Shown here piece by piece: positions 1 to 8,511 of a stretch of DNA of 37,262 nt. The stretch's first letter is position 1, and every line of letters starts with the position of its first letter. This DNA comes from Candidatus Hodarchaeota archaeon (GTDB lineage Archaea > Asgardarchaeota > Heimdallarchaeia > Hodarchaeales > Hodarchaeaceae): NCBI GenBank assembly GCA_016839785.1, contig JAEOTQ010000134.1:1-37262 (forward strand), written 5' to 3'. Position numbers and translations under genes: made by a program. The notes below the pieces were generated by a model. That model had not been told where the DNA came from, ran no database searches, and saw only the letters and a program-made list of their open reading frames with translations.

Positions 1-919
1 CACCTCGTGTTATGTACGTGACAAATAATGCCCCAATGTAACTCATACTGACAATATAGTTATTTAAGTACTCATGTTTACGTAAAAAGGGTCTTCCATG
101 GAAATAAAGAGTAATAAAAAGCCAAGGAACCAATGAAGCAGTCTCTACAGGATCCCATGCCCAAAAACCTCCCCATCCAAGAGTGATATACGCCCAGTAA
201 CCTCCTAAAACTATCCCAGTGCTTAACACAAGCCAGGCAACTGAGACCATGAATTCAAAGAAGGAATCCAATTTCTGTTTACCTTCAAATTCGGGAACTT
301 TTCCATCTTCAAGAAGTGATATACGTGAAATCGCAATAACCATGGGTATCAAACACAACGCATATCCAATGAAAATTATTGGTGGATGAACAACGTTCCA
401 GATATTCATTAAGAACGGATTTAGACCAAGTCCATCCGTCAAAACTAGGTTGTTCAGTTTAAATGGATTACTGAGGATAGCTAGAAACAGTAAAACGGAA
501 ACCTGAATCGATGCCAATGCAAAAGAACGCCAAAACAGGGGTTCATGGGCAAAGTCACGAAATATAAGTCTAAAAATATAATATGATACACCAATGAGAA
601 AAGCCCAGAAGAAGTAACTTCCTGCTTGACCACTCCAGATAGCTGAAAATTTGAAGAATACATCCATATCATTATTGACATACTCGCTTACGTAGAAGAA
701 GCTATAATCATTAATGATGATAGAATAACTGAAATAAAGAAAAGCTATTAGAAGGGCGACTATTCCAGTAGATAGACTCATCTCTGAATAAATTTCCCAC
801 TTTTCAACATATTTTCCTAATAATACTAGAATTGCGTCAAGTATAAAGGCAATCAAGCTAATTAGAAGTATGATTGCCCCTAAATCCATACCAAATGATC
901 CAAAACCAATGTAAATCAT
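1..919 (-). CDS. ccmF: CcmF-type heme lyase, 3' end beyond the window
   Basis: Membrane protein of cytochrome c maturation that attaches heme to apocytochromes outside the cytoplasmic membrane. Translating the minus strand from ATG at 919 gives an open frame to the window edge (306 codons). It contains the tryptophan-rich heme-handling motif WGGFWAWDPVET, the upstream block SGQAGSYFFWAFL, the block NPFLMNIWNVVHPP and a late TRG like the family's RSG region. Several hydrophobic helices surround these. Full CcmF proteins are about 600-650 residues, so roughly half is present. The start lies 18 bases after the stop of the toroid gene, which suggests one transcript. The remaining ccm genes are about 24 kb away at 25.1-27.5 kb. 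Family assignment is firm; the missing C-terminal half cannot be judged. Confidence 0.93.
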   Translation of the reverse strand, partial: MIYIGFGSFGMDLGAIILLISLIAFILDAILVLLGKYVEKWEIYSEMSLSTGIVALLIAFLYFSYSIIINDYSFFYVSEYVNNDMDVFFKFSAIWSGQAGSYFFWAFLIGVSYYIFRLIFRDFAHEPLFWRSFALASIQVSVLLFLAILSNPFKLNNLVLTDGLGLNPFLMNIWNVVHPPIIFIGYALCLIPMVIAISRISLLEDGKVPEFEGKQKLDSFFEFMVSVAWLVLSTGIVLGGYWAYITLGWGGFWAWDPVETASLVPWLFITLYFHGRPFLRKHEYLNNYIVSMSYIGALFVTYITRG

Positions 920-937
920 CGTTCAATCTCCAAAGTA

Positions 938-3172
938 TTAAGCTCTTTTCGTTCCTCTTCTTGTTCTCTTGTTTATACTTGCTGTACTTCTATTTCTATA
1001 TCTAACTTCTCTCCTGCCCTTAAGAATCTTACGTGCACTCTTCTTCTTATACTCAACATAAGTGTATAGTCCTGCAGGGATGAAAATACCAACCACAACG
1101 ACTAATCCAATAACTAGTTCAAAAGGTGTTGATTCTTGGTGACCAAGGATATAGAAAAAACTGATGTGACTAGAACCAATATTTAGTTCGTAATCGATTG
1201 ACTCAAAATAATAGGAATATGTACCAGGACGAGGGAGTCCATCAGGAAAAGTAACTCTCCAAATATGTGTATCAATTTGTACAAGGGATAAAGACTTTTT
1301 AGTATCGCCAGATCGATGGTAATAGATACTAACATATTTGACTGCCCCTTGAGAAGGGATATCTTGGGCACTTACGGTAATTGAGAATTCCTTGTGAACG
1401 GGTATTTCCAATGATGGAAAAAAGCCTATCTCGACAACTTGTGGAGGCCATTCATCTATTTGCCACACAAAGAAATAATTACCTCGAATAACTTGATTTC
1501 CTAAACTATCATTCACAATAACATTGAAATTTACCCTTGTTCCGTCAACATGAGCATCTAGTGAGGTATTATACATGTTACCAACACGAGAGCTTGGTAC
1601 CATTTCAATAAGTTGATAAGGATCATCATTTATTGAATAATTAAATAAAACATTGGAAACTCCATCGGAGTCGAATGCTGCGATTATTACCGTAACAGGA
1701 TCATTTGGACGTGGTGCAGAAGGCGACCAGAGAGCGTTTAGAACCCCAGGTTTACTGTAAAGCCATAAATTTGAGAGGGTAAAGACAGCAAGAGATTGCG
1801 TTACAGTAAATTTATCTTTCCAAAAAGATTCAAATCCTGCTGTACCATCCTCATTAGCCAATTGATAGTATCCTCCATGCTTATTGTCATATAATTTATC
1901 ATTGAGGAATTCTATAATGTCCAAAATCAGATTATAAAATAAATTATTGCCTGTTAGTTCATATGCCTCATCGAGCGCTCTTATGGCGTAGAATTGCCTC
2001 TCTGTATATTTTTTGGGGTCAATGAACTCTGGACCGTTATATGAAAAGGTTGCATAAAATCCTCCGTACTTTTGATCCCAGAAATTCAGTAAGACAGTGT
2101 TAAGAAGGAGGAGAAAGTCATCATAATAGGCTTGATTTTCAGTTACGTTATATAAGTGAGAGAGAAACTCAAGCATGAGTGAATTAATAAAAATATCGGC
2201 ACTATATGGATCAACCACACCATAAGTGCTATTTAATCCAGTGTAAAATAGTCCATTTGTGGTATTGCGGCACGTTGTGTTAAAAAAGTCGTAAATTTGC
2301 TTTGCTCTAAGCAGATATGTCACATTTGATTCGTATTCATACAAATCAAGGAGAGCATCTCCAAAAATTGCATTATGATCTGCACGTGGAGCTTCCGGAA
2401 CATAAGGGTCTTGTGGACTTGGATTGACAACAGGAATAAACCCAGAATGTGAAAGTATGTAATAATAATATCCATCGGTACTATTCCAACCGTGAGAATC
2501 TTGAAAATTAAACGTACTGACTGCATAATCCCGATAAGTCTCATTTCCAGTCTCTTCCGCAAGAGAAATGAGAGCTTGAATTGCTTTTCCTTCAATACCA
2601 GGTCTTTTATACCGAACTGCTTGACTGGTAAGAAATCCTTCAAAGATAGTATCGTATAATTCGCTGATCATATTATTTGCAGTTTTTTCAGCGATTTCAA
2701 GAGCATACTCTCGCTCTGTATCATTTATTACCGCTTCAGCAAGTTTCAATAAAGCGAGAATCGCCTGAGCGTTATCATAGGTTTTTTTCTCTTCATTAAG
2801 GCTAGATTCCTGCCACAGTTCATCCTTTGATGTATAAAATCCACCTGAAACGTTATCGTATAAATGGTCAATCATGGCATTACCTACCTCAATGGAGTAA
2901 AAGAGAAAGTTTGGAAAGTATGCTTCGGGTTCATCTTGAGAAATATCACTCACCCTGAAAGATGAAGAGAGAATATTATTTATTGTCTGATCTAATCCTT
3001 CTTGCGAATCTGAAAAAGTGAGAAGTTCAGTAGAATTGCCTTTTGGTGTAAATGTAACAGGAAATGGGCTGGGAACGAACGTTCCGAGAATGAAAAGGAA
3101 CAAGAAGGAATACTTCAACCATTCCTTTCTATGGGATTGTAGTAGTGACATCAGTGACATAGGTTTTTCCAT
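938..3172 (-). CDS. Secreted, membrane-anchored alpha/alpha-toroid protein with Ig-like domains
   Basis: 744 residues. An N-terminal hydrophobic segment (about 20-37) is a signal or anchor. Residues about 90-480 carry repeated helical pairs with G-G-F/Y turns (GGFYTS, GGFYAT, GGYYQL), the pattern of six-hairpin (alpha/alpha)6 toroids such as N-acylglucosamine epimerase-like and the C-terminal half of DUF255/YyaL proteins. No thioredoxin domain is present; I saw one cysteine, in FNTTCRN. Residues about 485-690 look like two Ig-like beta domains. A transmembrane helix (about 698-716) and a basic tail end the protein, so the bulk should be extracytoplasmic. It sits directly upstream of ccmF with an 18-base gap, so a link to cytochrome assembly or to surface glycans is possible. 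The reaction, if any, is unknown. Confidence 0.75.
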   Translation of the reverse strand: MEKPMSLMSLLQSHRKEWLKYSFLFLFILGTFVPSPFPVTFTPKGNSTELLTFSDSQEGLDQTINNILSSSFRVSDISQDEPEAYFPNFLFYSIEVGNAMIDHLYDNVSGGFYTSKDELWQESSLNEEKKTYDNAQAILALLKLAEAVINDTEREYALEIAEKTANNMISELYDTIFEGFLTSQAVRYKRPGIEGKAIQALISLAEETGNETYRDYAVSTFNFQDSHGWNSTDGYYYYILSHSGFIPVVNPSPQDPYVPEAPRADHNAIFGDALLDLYEYESNVTYLLRAKQIYDFFNTTCRNTTNGLFYTGLNSTYGVVDPYSADIFINSLMLEFLSHLYNVTENQAYYDDFLLLLNTVLLNFWDQKYGGFYATFSYNGPEFIDPKKYTERQFYAIRALDEAYELTGNNLFYNLILDIIEFLNDKLYDNKHGGYYQLANEDGTAGFESFWKDKFTVTQSLAVFTLSNLWLYSKPGVLNALWSPSAPRPNDPVTVIIAAFDSDGVSNVLFNYSINDDPYQLIEMVPSSRVGNMYNTSLDAHVDGTRVNFNVIVNDSLGNQVIRGNYFFVWQIDEWPPQVVEIGFFPSLEIPVHKEFSITVSAQDIPSQGAVKYVSIYYHRSGDTKKSLSLVQIDTHIWRVTFPDGLPRPGTYSYYFESIDYELNIGSSHISFFYILGHQESTPFELVIGLVVVVGIFIPAGLYTYVEYKKKSARKILKGRREVRYRNRSTASINKRTRRGTKRA

Positions 3173-3366
3173 CTTTTCGATTTTTTAAATGTATTAAGTG
3201 TAATTAACCGACGTTTGGGCGGATAATACTTGAGTTTAATTATTTATTGAGTAATGATCTGATAGGAGGCGGGAAAGTAATGAACGATTGTTAATGAATC
3301 AAAATCTTGTAACTTGTTTCATTTCACGAATTAGGAAAATACTACTCACATCTCCCGACCGATGAT

Positions 3367-3403
3367 AAAAAAAAAGGTGAAGAAACAGCATATGATTGCT
3401 GTT
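3367..3403 (-). terminator. Hairpin plus U9 terminator after the multiheme cytochrome gene
   Basis: AACAGCA (3384-3390) and TGCTGTT (3397-3403) form a 7-bp stem with a 6-base loop. Reading the minus strand, the stem is followed after eight bases by nine Ts (3375-3367). It lies 36 bases past the cytochrome stop. The structure is seen directly; its activity as a terminator is inferred. Confidence 0.65.
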
Positions 3404-3438
3404 CTTATCCCTTTAACATAGTGTATAGCTGCTCTAAC

Positions 3439-4875
3439 TTAACGTCGTTTCTTTCCAACGATTATAGCAAGTATCCCAAATACTGGGAGAACAAGAAGCC
3501 ATCCAAATCCAGGTGCACTCTTGGCTCCGTCAATAGCTTCAACAGCTTTGGCGTATGCCTGATCTAATTTTACTAGTGCCAATTGTAACTTCTCTGTGGC
3601 TAGGGTAGGATTGTGGAATGCAGTATCGTAGGCATCTGCTAAATCATCTGCTTCATCGAGTAAATCGTATGCTGCATCTACAACTGCTTGGTCAATACCT
3701 TTAGTTGTATTAGCTTCCTCGACTTTAGCGGAAACATTCGTAAGTTTCGTGTCATATAGCGCAACTAAATCTTCAACTTCACCGACATATCCTTGCATAG
3801 CTGTCCAAACGGTCGTAGCGTTTACAAATAAACCAAGTGAAACGTTAGAATCCGTGTGGCACAAGCTGCAAGCCTCGGGGAATGGACTAAATTCCCAAGT
3901 GTGGTTAAGACTGGCAAATCCAGCTGGTACAACTGTAGGATTACCGAATCGATCAGTTCCTTCATGTGCGGGAATCCATTGATAGCCGTGACAGTCGGTA
4001 CAGGATAATGTGCTGTGTTGACTATCGTTACCAGCATCAGTCAAGAAGTCAAACTGAGTGTGACAGGTACCGCAAAGTTCATTTGTCGTTGCAGCTCTTA
4101 ATTGATGACCATTGGGTCCCATAGCACTTGATGCCTCTGCTGCGTTAATTGACGCATCATGGGGATCGTGACAGGTTGCACACCAGATGTTGGTAAGGCT
4201 TGTATCCGTAGGATCTACTTCAGATAAATCTTTGTAGGTCGCTTGTCCAGCCATACAATGGAGACAAGAGGATTCTGCCTGTCCACTTGCAAGCAGGTCG
4301 TCAAGTGAATCTGAATGAGCACTTTGCGCCCATGCAGGGTATTGAGCACCGCCTGCACCCATATGACATGGTATACATGACATTGGACTTTCACTTACAA
4401 CCCCAGGTTCAGGATGACACGCAGCACATGTGATGCCGTAATCCCAGAATGTTCCAGATGCTTCTAGATCTTCAGGTTGAGTAGTATTTTCCCATCGAGT
4501 TACCATGCAGCATCCACCTTCGGCAGCAAACTCTTCAAGCGTCCATACAGTGGGGGGCATGAAGGGGTTGTTACCATAACGGACTACATGGGTACTATTC
4601 ACGACTAACTTGTCTCCAACAAATTCAGAGTGCCAAGTATCGTTCCATGAATCAACAGTGTCGCTATGACAAGAGGCACAGTCATCAGGGCCCCAGGGAT
4701 CTTCTATATCACTATGGTCATGAGCTTCAAACTTGAACGAGGGTTCAAGAATTGATACACCTAGACCAGCAGCTACAGCAGTTCCCATGAATGCGATCGT
4801 AAACCAATAGAATAAAACTACCCGTCGACCGTTCCACTTGCTTTGACGAACTAAGATATCTTTTTCATCGTTCAT
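3439..4875 (-). CDS. Membrane-anchored octaheme-type multiheme cytochrome c
   Basis: 478 residues, an extracytoplasmic electron carrier or reductase. An N-terminal hydrophobic helix (about 20-42) anchors or exports it. Seven canonical CXXCH sites follow in order: CASCH, CAACH, CIPCH, then after an interruption CATCH, CGTCH, CTDCH and CSLCH. An eighth site between the third and fourth reads CLHCM, with Met at the usual axial His position. The GGCCMV stretch before the second heme is also cysteine-rich. After the heme domain come a predicted helical segment (about 355-450) and a C-terminal APGFGW-hydrophobic-KKRR anchor that resembles archaeal PGF-CTERM-type sorting tails. Heme number and the Met site recall the hydroxylamine oxidoreductase/octaheme reductase group, but no catalytic residue lets me name a substrate. 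It should depend on the Ccm genes in this window. It appears to be a single-gene unit with its own terminator. Confidence 0.88.
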   Translation of the reverse strand: MNDEKDILVRQSKWNGRRVVLFYWFTIAFMGTAVAAGLGVSILEPSFKFEAHDHSDIEDPWGPDDCASCHSDTVDSWNDTWHSEFVGDKLVVNSTHVVRYGNNPFMPPTVWTLEEFAAEGGCCMVTRWENTTQPEDLEASGTFWDYGITCAACHPEPGVVSESPMSCIPCHMGAGGAQYPAWAQSAHSDSLDDLLASGQAESSCLHCMAGQATYKDLSEVDPTDTSLTNIWCATCHDPHDASINAAEASSAMGPNGHQLRAATTNELCGTCHTQFDFLTDAGNDSQHSTLSCTDCHGYQWIPAHEGTDRFGNPTVVPAGFASLNHTWEFSPFPEACSLCHTDSNVSLGLFVNATTVWTAMQGYVGEVEDLVALYDTKLTNVSAKVEEANTTKGIDQAVVDAAYDLLDEADDLADAYDTAFHNPTLATEKLQLALVKLDQAYAKAVEAIDGAKSAPGFGWLLVLPVFGILAIIVGKKRR

Positions 4876-5060
4876 TCAAAATACCGCCATTAGAGAAGAA
4901 GAAAAAACATAATCTCCTTCTTTGGATTTTTCATTCATGTTTGTTAGTTGAAACTAACAATCACAAGTGTAAATTGATAGAAAATCGATTTTATTAATTT
5001 TCGTATCTTTCACCCAACCTAGTAACCTTTGGACAACCAATCGCTTACTCATTTAAACAA

Positions 5061-5099
5061 GAGAGAAAAAAGAAATTACAGCTGAAAATTGCTGTAATT
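5061..5099 (-). terminator. Hairpin plus U-rich tract after the decayed surface-protein tail
   Basis: AATTACAGC (5074-5082) pairs with GCTGTAATT (5091-5099), a 9-bp stem with an 8-base loop. On the minus strand it is followed by TTTCTTTTTTCTCTC. It lies 13 bases past the stop of the remnant tail at 5113, so the remnant has kept its terminator. Confidence 0.65.
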
Positions 5100-5112
5100 G
5101 TTTATTTTGTGC

Positions 5113-5208
5113 TTATTGTCTTTTCTTGCGGAAAATTATCCCAGCGATTCCGACTAGACTAAATATCAGAACAACACTCATCAATTCGGATCCAGGTGCG
5201 GATGAACC
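5113..5208 (-). pseudogene. Remnant C-terminal anchor of a surface protein
   Basis: The minus strand encodes an open stretch of 31 codons plus stop: GSSAPGSELMSVVLIFSLVG, then IAGIIFRKKRQ. This is a typical Pro-Gly, hydrophobic helix, Arg/Lys surface anchor. The codon just upstream is TAA, and all frames above it are closed by stops before the neighbouring gene ends at 5304. No body of a protein remains. The tail resembles that of the 213-residue neighbour (ending FARRKQ) and that of the multiheme cytochrome (ending KKRR). It most likely marks a deleted or decayed gene, possibly a duplicate of the neighbour. A free 20-residue peptide from the internal ATG is possible but less likely. Confidence 0.6.
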
Positions 5209-5237
5209 TTATGTATGTGTAACTAGAATAGTATTGG

Positions 5238-5280
5238 AAAAAAAACAGAGAATAAGTGAAATAGCAATTGCTAATTCACT
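5238..5280 (-). terminator. Hairpin plus U8 terminator after the small surface protein
   Basis: Bases 5255-5280 form a near-perfect palindrome (AGTGAA at one end, TTCACT at the other; 12 of 13 positions pair). On the minus strand it is followed by TATTCTCTG and then eight Ts (5245-5238). It starts 24 bases past the stop codon at 5304. Confidence 0.7.
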
Positions 5281-5303
5281 ATAATTCAGAAATATTTACC
5301 AGT

Positions 5304-5945
5304 TCATTGTTTTCTTCTGGCAAATACAATTACAGAAAAAACAAAAACAGGAATAGCTGTTAGAAGCAAAAACCCGTCTGATCTTCTAGCTACAGCTGTA
5401 GTAGTGGTTGCATCGCCTTCGAGAATTTGAACAGCGTTAGGATCAGATGTAGTTGTAAATAAATATTTTTTGTATGCCCAGTTTTCTAACGCATCGACCG
5501 AGTACATGTTTAAAATGTGTGGTCCGTCAGTACTTGGCATACTTACATTTAACGGAGATTCCAGAGTGGTATTACTTGCACCATCCCAATTAAACAGAAC
5601 TTCTTCAGGGAGGAAATCTTCCATTGGATTATCATCAGTGACAACAAATTCTATCCCGTAACCAGCTAAAAGTATAGATGTATTACCAGGAGAGACCAGA
5701 ATAATTTGCGGTTCAGTTGAGTCCTCATGACCACAACAAACTTGCTCAATGGAATCACTTCCTTTAACTAGATAATTATTCGGAAGAAAATCTCCTTCAT
5801 TTTGAGTAGTTGGTTTAGGAGTGAGCTGAATTGAGGAGGAGGTAACTTGCATAATGAAAGCTCCTCCAATAAGAGATAACAGTGAGACGAAAAGTAGTAT
5901 AAAACTAATACGACCAATTTTTTGAACCAAATTAATTCTCCTCAT
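5304..5945 (-). CDS. Small surface protein, one Ig-like domain, C-terminal anchor
   Basis: 213 residues. An N-terminal transmembrane or signal helix (about 11-35) is followed by a Ser/Thr/Pro-rich stretch, a VCCGHE segment near residue 70, and one Ig-like beta-sandwich (about 77-165, starting PQIILVSPGN and ending with a YLFTTTSD strand). A short linker leads to a C-terminal hydrophobic helix ending FARRKQ. It should be displayed outside the cell. The vicinal cysteines plus His could bind a metal or form a disulfide, but that is only a suggestion. It lies between the cytochrome/remnant region and the MFS gene, with a terminator at each end, so it is probably transcribed alone. Function unknown. 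Confidence 0.72.
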   Translation of the reverse strand: MRRINLVQKIGRISFILLFVSLLSLIGGAFIMQVTSSSIQLTPKPTTQNEGDFLPNNYLVKGSDSIEQVCCGHEDSTEPQIILVSPGNTSILLAGYGIEFVVTDDNPMEDFLPEEVLFNWDGASNTTLESPLNVSMPSTDGPHILNMYSVDALENWAYKKYLFTTTSDPNAVQILEGDATTTTAVARRSDGFLLLTAIPVFVFSVIVFARRKQ

Positions 5946-5993
5946 TTATGACAATGATTTTATTCATTCTTGGTTATTTCTGTATTTCCTTTT

Positions 5994-6021
5994 AAAAAAT
6001 CAACTTACTTTCAAGTAAGTT
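5994..6021 (-). terminator. Hairpin plus T6 downstream of the MFS gene
   Basis: AACTTACT (6002-6009) pairs with AGTAAGTT (6014-6021); on the minus strand it is followed by GA and six Ts. It lies about 105 bases past the MFS stop and about 57 bases upstream of the next start at 5945, so it could instead be an operator or leader structure of the small surface-protein gene. Confidence 0.45.
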
Positions 6022-6125
6022 AAGAAAAGTTCCGAATTCTTATTTGATTTTTTATTTTGTACACTCTACCTACCTTTTTTAGTATTATGAGTTACTAAAG
6101 CGTCTCTTTGTTCATCTTCTAATGA

Positions 6126-7298
6126 TTACGATTTTGCTTCGTCATCCTTAAATACAAATATAAGTAGTAGAATGATTCCCCCGAGGGACACGAGTTCTAA
6201 TCCTGCAGCTGCAAGGAATGTTATGACAAGATCAGTATATGTTATCAAAAATCCAGCGATTATGGGGCCAGTCATTATTCCCAAATTACCTAGCAGATTG
6301 AAAAATCCCATCCCAACTGCATTCTCATCCTCTCTAATTGTATCCCCAACTAAAGCCATCGCGGGGGGCCCAGTAAATCCATTTCCAATTCCAAGAAAGA
6401 AGAACGCGATAATTACAATGACCAATCCAAAGGGAGTTATAATACCAATAATCGCGAGAATAAAAGTGTTTAGTAGACTACCAAGAATCAAGAGCCTATA
6501 TCTACCTATATTATCCGATAATTTTCCAATAGGATATTGTAACAGAATAAAGGGTGTCGCAAAAATACCCAAGACCATACCCCGTAATTCAGGCTCAACT
6601 CCCAATTCTGTTTGAAGTAATAATGGTAAAATAAATAGAATAAAACCTATATGCAATCGGTCGATGAAGTTAAAGATGCCAGGTATTATCAGTCGTGGTC
6701 TTTTAGTAATAATAGCTAAATTATCCTTGAGTATAGGTTTAGATATGAGATTTTCTGGTTCTTTCAGCAATAGTGCAGCTAGGAAAAAAGCAATAACACT
6801 CAATATAGCAGCCATATAGTACGGTACTAGAACTCCAATCCCAGCAAATAACCCACCAAAAATTGGTCCCAATCCCATTGCAGAGGCAAGAAACATCCCA
6901 AATATTCCCATATTCTTCCCTCGATTTAGTTTTGTGGATTGGTCTAATACCATTGTCATAAGAGTTTGCCAACAAAGGACGGTGAAAACGCCTTGAATAA
7001 ATCTAAATAATATCAATATCGGGAAATCAAGTGTTACAGTCATTAAAAAGTAAAAAATAGATGCACCTGCACTTCCCAAGAGAACGAAGAGTTTTCTTTT
7101 ACCGATTTTATTAGAAAAGATTGCTAGGAGGATACCTGCAGATAAATAAGCCGCATATAAAGCTGTATCAAATAAGGAGGCATCAATAAATCCTAGGGTA
7201 AATCTTTCGAGGATGAATTCATATTGATTTGTATGTAAAAGAGCAGGGGCTAAAATGCTTAATAAGGTTAGGATCCCAATAATCAGTATCTGTATCAT
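6126..7298 (-). CDS. Major facilitator superfamily transporter
   Basis: About 390 residues with twelve hydrophobic helices in two sets of six, the usual MFS size. Family signs are the loop with basic residues after helix 2 (SNKIGKRK), the repeat of that motif in the second half (GKLSDNIGRYR) and a glycine-rich helix around GFTGPPAM. It resembles the drug/sugar efflux branch (MdtG/TetA-like), but the substrate cannot be read from sequence. The frame extends to a TTG at 7325; ATG at 7298, just before the first helix, is taken here, though neither start has a well-placed ribosome site. It is divergent from the MDR oxidoreductase gene, with 125-150 bases between them for promoters. Confidence 0.87.
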   Translation of the reverse strand: MIQILIIGILTLLSILAPALLHTNQYEFILERFTLGFIDASLFDTALYAAYLSAGILLAIFSNKIGKRKLFVLLGSAGASIFYFLMTVTLDFPILILFRFIQGVFTVLCWQTLMTMVLDQSTKLNRGKNMGIFGMFLASAMGLGPIFGGLFAGIGVLVPYYMAAILSVIAFFLAALLLKEPENLISKPILKDNLAIITKRPRLIIPGIFNFIDRLHIGFILFILPLLLQTELGVEPELRGMVLGIFATPFILLQYPIGKLSDNIGRYRLLILGSLLNTFILAIIGIITPFGLVIVIIAFFFLGIGNGFTGPPAMALVGDTIREDENAVGMGFFNLLGNLGIMTGPIIAGFLITYTDLVITFLAAAGLELVSLGGIILLLIFVFKDDEAKS

Positions 7299-7393
7299 TG
7301 TGAGTGAACTCTTTTCCTCATGCAAAGGTAGATATGCGTAATTTATCGATTTTTCAGTTTACTTACAAATATTTTTTAGACATAAATCTCAAG

Positions 7394-7404
7394 AAAAATT
7401 TAAA
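7394..7404 (+). promoter_or_regulatory. TATA-like element upstream of the MDR oxidoreductase
   Basis: The stretch AAATTTAAAC lies about 50 bases before the ATG at 7451 and fits an archaeal TATA box, which would put transcription start near 7425. A second AT-rich candidate (CATATAAG) lies 15-20 bases further on. Based on position and composition only. Confidence 0.35.
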
Positions 7405-7450
7405 CGATCATATAAGAAAATAACATGCGCTTCCAGATGGAGAAAAGATT

Positions 7451-8479
7451 ATGACTGTCAATATTAACCGTCAGTGGCTCTTGAAGAGTAGACCTATTGG
7501 CTTAACAAAAGAAACAGATTTTCAAATGGTAGAGACTATTATTCCTGAATTAAGGAAGGGAGAATTTTTAATTCGAAATATCTATTTATCGCTTGATCCG
7601 ACAAATAGAGGTTGGATGAACCCTGTCAAGACATACGTACCACCAGTTAAAATTGGTAGTGTAATGAGAGGTATAGGGGTTGGAATAGTAGAAAAAAGTG
7701 AAAATCCTAAATTTCCTGTAGAAAGTATTGTTACTGGATTGTTAGGTTGGCAAGATTATTTCATTAGTGATGGTTCGGGATGGATGAGCGCAATTCCTTC
7801 TTTACCAAATGTTCCCCTCCCTGCATTTCTTAATCTTTTTGGAATGATCGGATTAACTGCATATTTTGGTTTAATGGATATTGGAAAACCGCAAAGTGGT
7901 GAAACACTTGTTGTATCCGCTGCTGCTGGAGCAGTGGGATCGCTTGTTGGACAAATTGGGAAAATTAAGGGCTGTCGCGTTATTGGGATAGCAGGTACCG
8001 ATGAAAAATGTTCTTGGTTGACACAAGACTTGAGATTTGATGCTGCTATAAACTATAAGACTGAATCAGTTTTTACTCGGATGAAAGAATTATGTCCTGA
8101 AGGGATTGACATTTACTTTGCCAATGTGGGTGGAAAAATTCTTGATGCTGCACTTGGCAATCTAAACCTTAATGCTCGTGTAATCGTTTGTGGACTTATT
8201 TCGCAGTACAATGCTACCGATACAGTACCTGGCCCATCCAATTTTCCAAACATTGTACTAAAACGGGCCACTGTTAAAGGTTTCATTGTCACAGATTATT
8301 TTAAGAGGATGAATGAGGCGTTTAAAGATTTTCAAACCTGGTATGTAAGTGGAAAACTACAATATCGGGAAGAAATTGTGAAAGGGTTAGAAAATACCCC
8401 TAAAACCTTTAATAAATTGTTTGACGGTTCAAATAGAGGAAAACTTATCATAAAAGTATCTGAGGAACCAATTCTATGA
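7451..8479 (+). CDS. NADP-dependent MDR-family oxidoreductase (CurA/prostaglandin reductase-like)
   Basis: 342 residues, matching the zinc-free branch of the medium-chain dehydrogenase/reductase superfamily that reduces activated double bonds of enones (leukotriene B4 12-hydroxydehydrogenase, CurA, COG2130). The N-terminal GroES-like domain carries SLDPTNRGWM and the GSVMRGIGVG block. The Rossmann domain starts with ETLVVSAAAGAVGSLVGQIG (about 155-175), the family's AAxGAVG nucleotide loop. The later NVGGKILDAAL and CGLISQYN segments are typical of this branch. No structural-zinc cysteine cluster is seen. GGAG about ten bases upstream supports ATG at 7451. Convergent with the small winged-helix gene. 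The physiological substrate is unknown; detoxification of reactive enals is a reasonable guess. Confidence 0.88.
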   Translation: MTVNINRQWLLKSRPIGLTKETDFQMVETIIPELRKGEFLIRNIYLSLDPTNRGWMNPVKTYVPPVKIGSVMRGIGVGIVEKSENPKFPVESIVTGLLGWQDYFISDGSGWMSAIPSLPNVPLPAFLNLFGMIGLTAYFGLMDIGKPQSGETLVVSAAAGAVGSLVGQIGKIKGCRVIGIAGTDEKCSWLTQDLRFDAAINYKTESVFTRMKELCPEGIDIYFANVGGKILDAALGNLNLNARVIVCGLISQYNATDTVPGPSNFPNIVLKRATVKGFIVTDYFKRMNEAFKDFQTWYVSGKLQYREEIVKGLENTPKTFNKLFDGSNRGKLIIKVSEEPIL

Positions 8480-8484
8480 AGTGA

Positions 8485-8511
8485 GATTCAAAGTAGCCGT
8501 ATCTTTGAATC
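8485..8511. terminator. Inverted repeat between convergent genes
   Basis: GATTCAAAG (8485-8493) and CTTTGAATC (8503-8511) can form a 9-bp stem with a 9-base loop just past the MDR stop and across the 3' end of the opposing small gene. No clear T-tract follows on either strand, so termination is only possible. Confidence 0.4.

Noticed and set aside
6172..6615. Plus-strand frame of 147 codons inside the MFS gene
   Set aside because: It is antisense to clear transmembrane coding sequence and is rich in Pro/Ile, as expected of an antisense shadow.
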